Shown here one piece after another: positions 8,532-17,040 of a DNA stretch of 64,000 nt (positions within the stretch are counted from its first letter, which is position 1; every line of letters starts with the position of its first letter). Made by a program: the position numbers and the translations under genes. The notes beneath the pieces were generated by a model that saw only the letters and a program-made list of their open reading frames with translations, made no database searches and was not told the DNA's origin. This DNA is from Gammaproteobacteria bacterium (lineage in GTDB: Bacteria > Pseudomonadota > Gammaproteobacteria > Steroidobacterales > Steroidobacteraceae): assembly GCA_027459765.1 (NCBI GenBank), contig DAIDHD010000083.1:62001-126000 (forward strand), in the 5' to 3' direction.

Positions 8532-10340
8532 TCAGGTGGAGGCGACTACCCGTGGTGCTACGGTCGCCGCACTATTCGTAATAGCGGCTGGGTGGACGAG
8601 CTCCAGCAGCCGGTCAACGCCGACCGGTTCGCTCATTAGCAGCGGTACGAGCGCGTACCGGCTCGCGTGACGAGTTGCGACGGCATCGATTTCCGAGAGC
8701 TCATTGCGCGCACGCTGGCGCAGCAGGGCGGACTTCGGGTTCGCCGCTGCGACCGAATTGTTGATGATCCAGGCCCACGGTTCGATCCCCGCGCGCCGCA
8801 GGTCTGCCTGCAGTCCCGCGGCCTCCAACACGGGGGTCGTCTCTGCGAGAGAGACCAGCAGGACCTTGGTGCGTTTCGGGTCCTGCAACTGCATCATGGG
8901 TGTCACGAAGTGCGCGTGGTTCCGGCTCATCTGCCGGGCGACTTCACGGTGGTACGCGCCGGCGGCATCGAGCAGCAGCAGGGTGTGGCCCGTCGGAGCC
9001 GTATCCATGACGACGAACTTCGAGCTCGCCTCGCGAATGACGCGCGAGAACGCACCGAATACCGCGATCTCCTCGGTGCATGGAGAGCGCAGATCCTCTT
9101 CCAATAGTGCCCGTCCCGCGGCGTCGAGCTCAGCGCCCTTGGCGGCCAGCACCTGCTGCCGGTACCGCTCCGTCTCGACGTGCGGGTCGATGCGGCTCAC
9201 GGTCTGGTGTTCGAGCGTGCCGCTGAGGGTATCTTCCAGATGCGCGGCCGGGTCCGAGGTTGTGAGGTGAACGGTCAGTCCGCGGTGGGCCAGCTCGACT
9301 GCGACGGCGGCCGCGAGGGTGGTCTTTCCGACGCCGCCTTTGCCCATCAGCATGACGAGACCGTGGCCCTCGGCCGCAATGCCATCGATGAGCGCCGACA
9401 ACGGGGCAGGGGCCGGCGCCTGGAATACGTTCTCGTCCATGGCCCCGGATGTGGTGTCGACTGTGAGCAGGTGTCGCAGCGCATCAAAACCAACGAGGTT
9501 GAAGCCCTTCAGTGGAATCACGTCCTGCGGCAGCGCTCGAAGGGCTGTCGGGACGGCGGCAAGGGCGGCCTGCTCGCGGTCCCAGATCGCGGCGGCCAAG
9601 GGATCGCCAGCCGTCTCCGCGCGGGGCAGGACGCCGTTGATGACCAGAAAATGCTGCGACAGCCCGATGTCAGCGAGTTCCGTGTGGGTGCGGGCGGCCT
9701 CCCTCAGCGTGGCCAACTGGGGACGTGCGACCAGGACCAGGCGGGTGCGCGCCGGGTCGGCGAGCGCGTCGACCGCCGATTTGTATTGCTCGCGCTGCTT
9801 TTCAAGCCCGGCGAGCGGACCCAGGCACGACGCGTCGCCCTTTCCGGCCTCCAGAAACCCGGTCCAGGCGCCCGGCAATTGCAGCAACCGGATCGTGTGC
9901 CCGGTGGGGGCGGTGTCGAAGATTACGTGATCGTACCCGGCCGTCAGTTCGCCGTCCGTGAGCAGCGCCGTGAACTCATCGAACGCCGCGATCTCCGTCG
10001 TGCAGGCACCCGAGAGTTGCTCCTCGATACCCTTGACCACGCTGTCCGGCAGGACGCCTCGGACGGGGCCGACAATCCGGTCCCGGTAGGCCTGCGCGGC
10101 GGCCTGGGGGTCGATTTCCAGCGTCCACAGTCGCTCCACCGCCGGAATGGCGGTGACCCGATTGCCGATGGTCACACCAAAGACCTGGCCCACATTGGAG
10201 GCGGGATCGGTACTGACGAGCAGAACCCGGCGCCCGGCCGCTGCAAGGTGAATGGAGGTTGCGCAGGCAATGGAGGTCTTCCCGACACCGCCCTTGCCGG
10301 TAAAGAACAGGAACCGCGGCGGTTGGTCGAGGAACCTCAC
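8532..10340 (-). CDS. arsA: ArsA arsenite-stimulated ATPase, two P-loop halves
   Basis: two GKGGVGKT(S/T) Walker A motifs, DTAPTGHT twice; GTG start at 10340 preferred over the longer ORF. Confidence 0.93.
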   Translation of the reverse strand: MRFLDQPPRFLFFTGKGGVGKTSIACATSIHLAAAGRRVLLVSTDPASNVGQVFGVTIGNRVTAIPAVERLWTLEIDPQAAAQAYRDRIVGPVRGVLPDSVVKGIEEQLSGACTTEIAAFDEFTALLTDGELTAGYDHVIFDTAPTGHTIRLLQLPGAWTGFLEAGKGDASCLGPLAGLEKQREQYKSAVDALADPARTRLVLVARPQLATLREAARTHTELADIGLSQHFLVINGVLPRAETAGDPLAAAIWDREQAALAAVPTALRALPQDVIPLKGFNLVGFDALRHLLTVDTTSGAMDENVFQAPAPAPLSALIDGIAAEGHGLVMLMGKGGVGKTTLAAAVAVELAHRGLTVHLTTSDPAAHLEDTLSGTLEHQTVSRIDPHVETERYRQQVLAAKGAELDAAGRALLEEDLRSPCTEEIAVFGAFSRVIREASSKFVVMDTAPTGHTLLLLDAAGAYHREVARQMSRNHAHFVTPMMQLQDPKRTKVLLVSLAETTPVLEAAGLQADLRRAGIEPWAWIINNSVAAANPKSALLRQRARNELSEIDAVATRHASRYALVPLLMSEPVGVDRLLELVHPAAITNSAATVAPRVVAST

Positions 10341-10350
10341 GCGCCTTGGC

Positions 10351-10710
10351 TCAGCAGCGACCGCCGCCACAGCAACCGGATGCCTTCTTCGGCACCTCCG
10401 CCGGCGCAGCAATCCCCGCCCAGCGTCCGAGCTCCGTGCGGTTCGGGTAGCGGCCGGCGAGTGCGACCTGCCCATCCACGAGGATCAAGGGCAGAGCCTC
10501 TTCGCCCGAGCGCTCGAGGAAGGCCTTCACCGGCGGCATCTGGGCGAAGACGAGTGGCTGCTGGGCCAGGTTGAAGCGCTCAATCGTGGCGCCCTGCTCC
10601 TTCGCCCAGGCGGCGTCCGCGGAAAAGTTGACGAGCGCCTGGTCGACGTCGGTGCCGCATACACCTGTGCTGCAGCACAGGGCCGGATCAAACACTTGGA
10701 TGGTGGTCAT
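10351..10710 (-). CDS. arsD: ArsD arsenite metallochaperone
   Basis: MTTIQVFDPALCCSTGVCG; C-terminal SGCCGGGRC; upstream of arsA. Confidence 0.93.
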   Translation of the reverse strand: MTTIQVFDPALCCSTGVCGTDVDQALVNFSADAAWAKEQGATIERFNLAQQPLVFAQMPPVKAFLERSGEEALPLILVDGQVALAGRYPNRTELGRWAGIAAPAEVPKKASGCCGGGRC

Positions 10711-10811
10711 CTGGCATCTCCTAATCGAATTCGTTGGCCTCGGCCGTCGCCGATGAGGCCTGCCTCGACCCTACTCGCGAGCGCAAGCCGCGGCCATCCG
10801 TGGAACTCAGC

Positions 10812-11243
10812 TCAGCGCACGCGTTCGCCATGGGCGGCAATCACGACTTCGCCGCCTTCCTTCGCAAACGGCGCCTTCTGCGGCACCGGCAGAATATCCA
10901 GCACCGCCTCGGAAGGCCGGCACAGCTTCACGCCCCAGGGGGTCACGACAATCGGGCGGTTGATCAGGATCGGGTGCGCGAGCATGCAGTCGATCAGCTG
11001 CGCGTCGGTCCAGTGAGTAGCGCCAAGATCTAGTTCCGCGAACGGCGTTCCCTTCTCGCGCAGCAGGGCGCGTGCCGGGATACTCATCCGGGCAATCAGG
11101 GATTCCAGCGTGGATCGGTCCGGCGGGGTCTTCAGATACTCGATCACTGTCGGCTCGATGCCCGCATTGCGGATCAGCGCCAGCGTGTTGCGGGACGTTC
11201 CGCAAGCCGGGTTGTGATAGATCGTGACTGAAGGGCCGCTCAC
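10812..11243 (-). CDS. arsC: arsenate reductase, glutaredoxin-dependent type
   Basis: VTIYHNPACGTSRNTLALIRNAGIEPTVIEYLKTPP; GTG start overlaps acr3 stop. Confidence 0.9.
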   Translation of the reverse strand: MSGPSVTIYHNPACGTSRNTLALIRNAGIEPTVIEYLKTPPDRSTLESLIARMSIPARALLREKGTPFAELDLGATHWTDAQLIDCMLAHPILINRPIVVTPWGVKLCRPSEAVLDILPVPQKAPFAKEGGEVVIAAHGERVR

Positions 11244-12340
11244 GAGGGCCTCCCGCCGGTGCCCGATCCCTGCATGCCAAGCTCGTACCAACCCTTGCTG
11301 CGGTTCACGATCCGGACGACCAGCAGCATGACCGGCACTTCAATGAGTACGCCCACGACCGTGGCGAGTGCCGCGCCGGACTCGAATCCGAACAGGCTGA
11401 TCGCGGCAGCGACGGCCAGCTCGAAGAAATTGCTCGCGCCAATCAAGGCGGACGGGCAGGCGACGCTGTGGGATTCGCCGAGGCGTCGGTTGAGCCAGTA
11501 CGCGAGTGCCGAGTTGAAGAACACCTGAATGAGGATCGGCACCGCGAGCATCGCGATGATCAGGGGCTGCTTGATGATGGCCTCGCCCTGGAAAGCGAAC
11601 AGAAGGACCAGCGTCGCGAGCAGCGCCGTGATCGACCACGGCCCGATTGCAGACAAAGCGCGGTCAAAACCCGCCTGCCCGCCTTGAGCCAGCAGCGCTT
11701 TGCGCAGCAGCTGCGCGATTACTACCGGGATCACGAGGTAAAGCAGCACAGACGTGAGCAGCGTGTCCCACGGGACAGTGATCGACGAGAGTCCGAGGAG
11801 GAGCGCCACGATCGGCGCGAACGCGAACACCATGATCGTGTCGTTGAGCGCGACCTGGGTGAGCGTGAAGAGCGGATGCCCGTTCGTGAGCCGGCTCCAC
11901 ACGAACACCATGGCGGTGCAGGGCGCTGCGGCCAGCAGGATGAGACCTGCGATGTAGCTATCAAGCTGGTCGGCCGGCAGGTATCCGGCGAACACATGCC
12001 GGACGAAGATCCAGCCCAGCAAGGCCATCGAGAACGGCTTGACCGCCCAGTTCACGAACAGCGTGACGCCGATGCCGCGCCAATGCTGCTTGACCTGATG
12101 CAGGGCGCCGAAATCGATCTTCAGCAGCATCGGAATGATCATCACCCAGATCAGGAGGCCCACTGGGATATTGACCTTCGCGATCTCCATATGGCCGATC
12201 GCATGGAACGGTCCCGGCAGCCACTGGCCAAGGCCAATGCCGACGATGATGCAGAGAAATACCCACACGGTCAGGTAGCGCTCGAAGACGCTCATGGGGG
12301 CAGGAGCCGCAAGGGGAGCGGCGAGGGTGGTGGTGTTCAT
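11240..12340 (-). CDS. acr3: ACR3-family arsenite efflux permease
   Basis: multi-TM; MSVFERYLTVWVFLCIIVGIGLG, AAPCTAMVFVWSRLTNGHPLFTLTQVALND. Confidence 0.93.
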   Translation of the reverse strand: MNTTTLAAPLAAPAPMSVFERYLTVWVFLCIIVGIGLGQWLPGPFHAIGHMEIAKVNIPVGLLIWVMIIPMLLKIDFGALHQVKQHWRGIGVTLFVNWAVKPFSMALLGWIFVRHVFAGYLPADQLDSYIAGLILLAAAPCTAMVFVWSRLTNGHPLFTLTQVALNDTIMVFAFAPIVALLLGLSSITVPWDTLLTSVLLYLVIPVVIAQLLRKALLAQGGQAGFDRALSAIGPWSITALLATLVLLFAFQGEAIIKQPLIIAMLAVPILIQVFFNSALAYWLNRRLGESHSVACPSALIGASNFFELAVAAAISLFGFESGAALATVVGVLIEVPVMLLVVRIVNRSKGWYELGMQGSGTGGRPS

Positions 12341-12343
12341 CGG

Positions 12344-12850
12344 TCAGCTCTTGCCTATCTCGGTGAGCGCGGCGTTCAGCGCTTGCGGGGTCATGGAGTC
12401 GAGCGGCAGCGCGAGCAGTTGCAGCATGCGGTAGCCGATGGCCTGGCGGGTCAGCTCGAACGCCCGCCGTTTGCCGGCATCGCCGCCCTCGGCGTTGGAC
12501 GGATCGGGGTAGCCCCAATGCACCTTGACGGGCTGCTTCCCGGGGCCGCCAAAGAACACGGGACAGGTTTCGGCCGCGGCGCTGTCGCACACCGTGATGA
12601 CGATCGACAGGGGAGGCGCCCCGTCACCCCTGAACTCGTCCCAGCTCTTGCTGCGGTAGGCGTGGGTGTCGATGCCGGCGCTCTGCAATGCTTCAATCGC
12701 GAAGGCGTTGATACGCCCGCTCGGGGCGCTGCCGGCGCTGTGGGCCTGGACATCCTTACCGAGCTTGCGGGCGAGGTGGTTGAGCATCCCTTCGCTGAGA
12801 ACGCTTCGGGCCGAGTTATGGGTGCATAGGATCAAGGCATGGGTCGTCAT
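12344..12850 (-). CDS. arsC: low-molecular-weight PTP-fold arsenate reductase, copy a
   Basis: LILCTHNSARSVLSEGMLNH, KSWDEF, TVCDSAAAETCPVF. Confidence 0.88.
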   Translation of the reverse strand: MTTHALILCTHNSARSVLSEGMLNHLARKLGKDVQAHSAGSAPSGRINAFAIEALQSAGIDTHAYRSKSWDEFRGDGAPPLSIVITVCDSAAAETCPVFFGGPGKQPVKVHWGYPDPSNAEGGDAGKRRAFELTRQAIGYRMLQLLALPLDSMTPQALNAALTEIGKS

Positions 12851-12853
12851 GGT

Positions 12854-13348
12854 TCAGCGGGTTCCGATATCGCGTACTTCGCGCTGGATCGCCATGCGAT
12901 CCAGGCTCGTCAGAGGCAGGGCAAGGAAGAGTTGAATGCGGCGACGCATGTGAACCATCGTTTCGAGAAATGCCGACTCCTGCGCGAACGCGTTACCTTG
13001 GACCGCTGCAGGATCCGGCATGCCCCAGTGCGCGGTGATGGGCTGCCCTGGCCATGCCGGGCACACTTCACCGGCGGCCTTGTCGCAGACGGTAAAGACG
13101 AAGTCGAACCCAGGACTGTTTGGCTGCCCGAACTCATCCCAGCTCTTGCTGCGGAAGCCCGAGACGTCGATGTCGTTCTTGCCGAGCACATGGAGGGCGA
13201 GGGGATGCACTTCGCCCTTCGGGTGGCTACCAGCGGAGTAGGCCTTGAAGCGCCCTTTGCCGAGCTGGTTCATCAGGCCTTCGGCGATGATCGATCGCGC
13301 GGAATTTCCCGTGCAGATGAACAGCACGTTGTACATCTTCCCGTCCAT
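12854..13348 (-). CDS. arsC: low-molecular-weight PTP-fold arsenate reductase, copy b
   Basis: VLFICTGNSARSIIAEGLMN, KSWDEF, TVCDKAAGEVCPAWPGQP; start at internal ATG 13348. Confidence 0.88.
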   Translation of the reverse strand: MDGKMYNVLFICTGNSARSIIAEGLMNQLGKGRFKAYSAGSHPKGEVHPLALHVLGKNDIDVSGFRSKSWDEFGQPNSPGFDFVFTVCDKAAGEVCPAWPGQPITAHWGMPDPAAVQGNAFAQESAFLETMVHMRRRIQLFLALPLTSLDRMAIQREVRDIGTR

Positions 13349-13355
13349 GGTGACC

Positions 13356-13880
13356 TCAGCAGCAGGAGGAGCCGGCGGTATTGACGGGAATCCCGATCGG
13401 CTTGCCGCGTGAGGCGGGCGTGCAGCACCGCCCTTGCTCGGTCGGCGCTTTCGGGGCGGACTCGGCGGGCGAGCAGCAGGGGCTGGCCGCCGTGGCAACT
13501 TGGGATTCGCTGAAGGTCGGGATATTCCCAAGGGTGTGGAACTGCTCCCACGCGATGCCCTGCGGGTCGGTGACCCAGTACTTTTCGCTGCGGGCGTAGC
13601 AGCAGGTCGTCTCGCCTTCATCGAGCAGTGCCATGTCCGCGGATTCGGCACGCGCCTTGAGGACCGCGAGTTCCTGCGGATCATCCGTCTGGAAACCCAG
13701 ATGGTCGATGCCTGGCTGGGCGGCGCGCGTGGAGATCGCGAAGTTCAGGCGCGGATCCTCCAGCATCCACTTGGCGTAGTCGCTCTCGACGCGGACCGGA
13801 TCGGCGGCGAACAGCTTTGAATAGAAGCCGATGCTCTTGTCGAGGTCGGCAACGTGCAGGTGAACATGGAATCGTTTCAC
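13356..13880 (-). CDS. arsI: ArsI/CadI-type VOC (glyoxalase-fold) protein, candidate C-As lyase
   Basis: KRFHVHLHVADLDKSIGFYSKLF, vicinal Cys in GETTCCYARSEKYWVTDPQG, Cys-rich C-terminus. Confidence 0.78.
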   Translation of the reverse strand: MKRFHVHLHVADLDKSIGFYSKLFAADPVRVESDYAKWMLEDPRLNFAISTRAAQPGIDHLGFQTDDPQELAVLKARAESADMALLDEGETTCCYARSEKYWVTDPQGIAWEQFHTLGNIPTFSESQVATAASPCCSPAESAPKAPTEQGRCCTPASRGKPIGIPVNTAGSSCC

Positions 13881-13894
13881 GGCGATGGCTCCAA

Positions 13895-14221
13895 TTAGCA
13901 GGTAGCCCGGCGTTTCCGGACGGACGGTATGCAGGCCTGACCCTGGCAGCAGTGATCGGTGAGGTAGCCGAGCAGCGCATTCATATGCGCGAGGGCGGGT
14001 CGGTAATGCAGGTTCCGGCCCTGCCGCTCGACGGTGATGAGATCCGCATGAACCAACTCCTTTAGGTGAAAGGAGAGGGTCGTTGCCGGGATGTCGAGGG
14101 CGGCGGCGAGGGCGCTGGGAGTCATGCCGGTGGGCCCGGCGCCCACGAGCGTGCGAAAGACTCTCAGGCGCGCTTCCTGTGCGAGGGCGGCCAGGGCGGA
14201 GACGGCAGCATTCTCATTCAT
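13895..14221 (-). CDS. arsR: ArsR/SmtB-family repressor with C-terminal CC..C
   Basis: wHTH (SALAAALDIPATTLSFHLKELVHADLITVERQGRNLHY) and DHCCQGQACIP tail. Confidence 0.9.
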   Translation of the reverse strand: MNENAAVSALAALAQEARLRVFRTLVGAGPTGMTPSALAAALDIPATTLSFHLKELVHADLITVERQGRNLHYRPALAHMNALLGYLTDHCCQGQACIPSVRKRRATC

Positions 14222-14365
14222 AGTTCCAAGATTATAGAACTATAGATCAAAGTCAATCGTTGCTAGTTCTCAACCGCGAAAGGGAGTCCGGGACGTGGAT
14301 CCAGGGTGGATCTGGCGGCCGATCCCGCCGTGGATGGCGCTGCGGTCCGCCGACTGCTAGCTTTT

Positions 14366-14752
14366 TTAGACGCTGTCGATCACCCGCTGCAGGCGGGCGC
14401 GCACCTCGTCGGCCACGCTGGTCAGTCGGGTATTGCCGACCCTGCCCATCGATGCCACGGGATCGACGGCGGCCACCTCGACTTGGCCGGGCCCTTGTTC
14501 GCGGACGATGACATTGCACGGCAACAGGACACCCAACTTGTTCTCGAGTTGCAGGGCCTGGTGCGCGAAGGTCGGATTGCAGGCTCCGAGGATCCGGTAG
14601 CTGGGCATGTCGGCGCCGATCTTGGCCTTGAGGGTCGCCCGCACGTCGATATCGGTCAGGACGCCAAAGCCTTCCTGTTTCAATGCGACGGTGACCCGCT
14701 GGATCACAGCGTCGAAATCCTGCGTTACCGTCTTGGCAAGATAGTAGGACAT
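14366..14752 (-). CDS. DUF302 family protein
   Basis: MSYYLAKTVTQDFDAVIQRVTVALKQEGFGVLTDIDVRATLKAKIG...YRILGACNP. Confidence 0.8.
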   Translation of the reverse strand: MSYYLAKTVTQDFDAVIQRVTVALKQEGFGVLTDIDVRATLKAKIGADMPSYRILGACNPTFAHQALQLENKLGVLLPCNVIVREQGPGQVEVAAVDPVASMGRVGNTRLTSVADEVRARLQRVIDSV

Positions 14753-14774
14753 CACAGGCCTCCGGTTGCGCGAC

Positions 14775-15490
14775 TCAATGCGCCGCGGCCGCATGCTTTC
14801 CGAGGTAGTCGGTGATCGCGTCGAGTTCCGCAGCGCTTGGCGTCTTCAGGTCCGGCATGGCGCTGCCCGACAGATCGTGAATGTGATCGCGCATGCGCGA
14901 GGTGACCGCGTTCCACTCGCTGTTGCTGTGTAAGGCGGGCGAGGGCGCGGCGTGGCACTGTGAGCAGTACTTGGTCACCAGCTGCGCGCCAGCGGACTGT
15001 GAGTCCGGCAACGTGGCCGCCGCGTTGGGCGCCCACATCCAGCCCATGCCGCGCATGGACTGCATACCGCGGTACAGGGTTTCGTAGTGGTCCCGGATCA
15101 GTGCCTGCCGCTTCGCCGGATCCTTCTCCGCGGCAATCGCGGTCATCTGCTGGTGCATCTGCTGCATCATGCCCTGCATCTGGCGTCGATATTGATCCGA
15201 TGGCATGCCCGAGGGCATGCCCCACCAGCCCTGGCCAGAGCCCATCATTCCAGGCCCCATCATTCCCGGGCCCATGTGTCCCATGCCCATCATGCCGTGG
15301 CCCATCCAGCCGTGTTCCATCCAGCCGCGACCTGCAGTGCCACGCGAACCCATCATGTCGGACCCCATCATGTTCGGGTCCATCATCATCCAGTCGACGT
15401 TTCCGTTCGCTGCCATGCCGGGCAACATGCGGGTGCTGCGCATGTGTTCCAGCATCATTGACCAGTGTCGCTGCATGGCCTGCTGCCTAG
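14775..15490 (-). pseudogene. 3' part of Met-rich c-type cytochrome gene interrupted by IS5
   Basis: YCSQCHAAPSP haem motif; Met/Gly-rich MGHGMMGMGHMGPGMMGPGMMGSG region; 5' part at 16673-16865. Confidence 0.85.
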
Positions 15491-16672
15491 GGAAGCTCTG
15501 CACAGGTGGTCATAGGTAACCGATAATGCGTGCAGCATGCATTAGCGGCGAGGTTGGGGCGATGAAGCAGATGACGTTTGCCTCGGCGGCCTGGCAGAAC
15601 AAGGGCAAGGTGACGCGCCGGGAGCGATTTCTGGGGGAGATGGACGCGGTGGTTCCCTGGTCGCGGATCGAGGCTCTGATCGAGCCGCACTACCCGAAGG
15701 CAGGGAACGGCACGCAGCCGATGCCAATGCAACGGATGCTGCGCATCTACTTCATGCAGCAGTGGTTCAACCTCTCGGATCCAGCGGCTGAGGATGCCCT
15801 GTATGACTCGGAGTCGATGCGCCGCTTTGCCGGGATCGAGCTCACGGAGGATACGGTCCCCGATGAGACGACGATCCTGCGCTTTCGCCACCTGCTCGAG
15901 GAGCATCGGCTGACCGAGCAGATCTTTGCCCTGGTGCGCGGGCTGCTCGAACAGAAGCGCCTGCTGGTGAAGTCCGGGACGATCGTGGATGCCACGATTA
16001 TCGATGCGCCGCCCTCGACCAAGAACGAGGCGAAGGCGCGCGACCCGGAGATGAAGCAGGGCAAGAAGAACTCGCGGGAGTGGCGCTTTGGGATGAAGGC
16101 GCACGTCGGGACGGATACCAACGGGCTGGTGCACACGCTGGTGACCACTGATGCGGCCGCCTCGGAGATCAAGCAACTCCCGAAGCTGCTGCATGGGGCC
16201 GAGCGGGAGTTGTACGGGGATCAGGCCTACTGGAGCGAGATGCATCGCGTGGCCGCCAAAGCCCACGGGGTGCGCTATCGGGTCAACCGCCGGCCGGCCA
16301 ACCGGGAGCGCCCGCTGACGCAGCATCAGCGCCGGCTCAACCGCCTGCGCTCGGCCACCCGAGCGCGCGGCGAGCACGCTTTCCACGTCATCAAGAACCT
16401 CTGGGGCTTCACGAAGGTGCGCTACCGCGGGCTGGCCAAGAACACGGCGCGCCTGTTCACGATGTTCGCACTGGCGAACCTGTACATGGTCAGGCGACGA
16501 CTCTTGCCACTGCAGGAGACGTGTCGGTGCTGATAGGACGAAGACAGCCGAGGGAGACCAAATCGATGGGAAATCCCTCAGGAACCCCACTTCCCGGCTC
16601 TTACTCATGATCCTGACGCTCTCAATCTTCATATTTTCGGCTCGCACACTGACCTGTGCAGAGCTTCCCTAG
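15487..16672 (+). mobile_element. IS5-family insertion sequence (1178 bp plus CTAG target duplication)
   Basis: 17-bp perfect inverted repeats GGAAGCTCTGCACAGGT (15491-15507) / ACCTGTGCAGAGCTTCC (16652-16668), CTAG on both sides. Confidence 0.92.
15526..16533 (+). CDS. IS5-family DDE transposase
   Basis: TIVDATIIDAPPSTKN, GDQAYWS, RGEHAFHVIKNLWGFTKVRYRGLAKN. Confidence 0.93.
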   Translation: MRAACISGEVGAMKQMTFASAAWQNKGKVTRRERFLGEMDAVVPWSRIEALIEPHYPKAGNGTQPMPMQRMLRIYFMQQWFNLSDPAAEDALYDSESMRRFAGIELTEDTVPDETTILRFRHLLEEHRLTEQIFALVRGLLEQKRLLVKSGTIVDATIIDAPPSTKNEAKARDPEMKQGKKNSREWRFGMKAHVGTDTNGLVHTLVTTDAAASEIKQLPKLLHGAERELYGDQAYWSEMHRVAAKAHGVRYRVNRRPANRERPLTQHQRRLNRLRSATRARGEHAFHVIKNLWGFTKVRYRGLAKNTARLFTMFALANLYMVRRRLLPLQETCRC

Positions 16673-16865
16673 TGGCAGCGTCCGGCGCATTTTGAACCTG
16701 CGCCAGCTGCTGGCTGAGCTCATCGGTCTGCTGCTGCAACTGGGCCGTCGTCGGTGGCTCGGTTGCGCCGGGGGCCGCGGCGTCTGCCAGCGAGTACAGG
16801 CACAGCGCGAGCGCACAGAGCGCCAAGCGCGCCGGATGAACAGTTGGAAGTTCGGTGTTCAGCAT
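16673..16865 (-). pseudogene. 5' part (signal peptide) of the IS5-interrupted cytochrome gene
   Basis: MLNTELPTVHPARLALCALALCLYSLADAAAPGATEPPTTAQLQQQTDELSQQLAQVQNAPDAAT; rejoins in frame to RQQAMQRHWSMML. Confidence 0.85.
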
Positions 16866-16917
16866 GATGGCGCCCTCCATCGAAGCGAGACGATTCGTGT
16901 CGCTCGTCGGATTGAAC

Positions 16918-16949
16918 ATAGTCCCCGTAGCGGCTACAGGGTCAAGTGA
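16918..16949 (-). promoter_or_regulatory. MerR-type promoter (TTGACC - 19 bp dyad - TATGTT) of the interrupted cytochrome gene
   Basis: reverse strand TTGACC CTGTAGCCGCTACGGGGAC TATGTT. Confidence 0.65.
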
Positions 16950-17040
16950 GGGGTTCCACCTAAGAACGCGCAGTGCCTGAGTGGACCGGGATTGCATTGA
17001 GGCGCCACGTCAGATTGACGCGCCGCAATAGCTGAGTGAA

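Noticed and set aside
9180-10574. Long + strand ORF opposite arsA/arsD
   Set aside because: High-GC antisense shadow ORF; the minus strand has unambiguous arsA and arsD motifs.
11468-12829. Long + strand ORF opposite acr3/arsC
   Set aside because: Low-complexity charged antisense translation; the minus strand carries clear Acr3 and arsenate reductase.
15240-15400. Repeat array suggestive of CRISPR or tandem repeats (catcat/ggccccatcat)
   Set aside because: The repetition comes from Met/Gly codons (MGPGMMGPGMM) in the cytochrome gene; no spacer/repeat structure.
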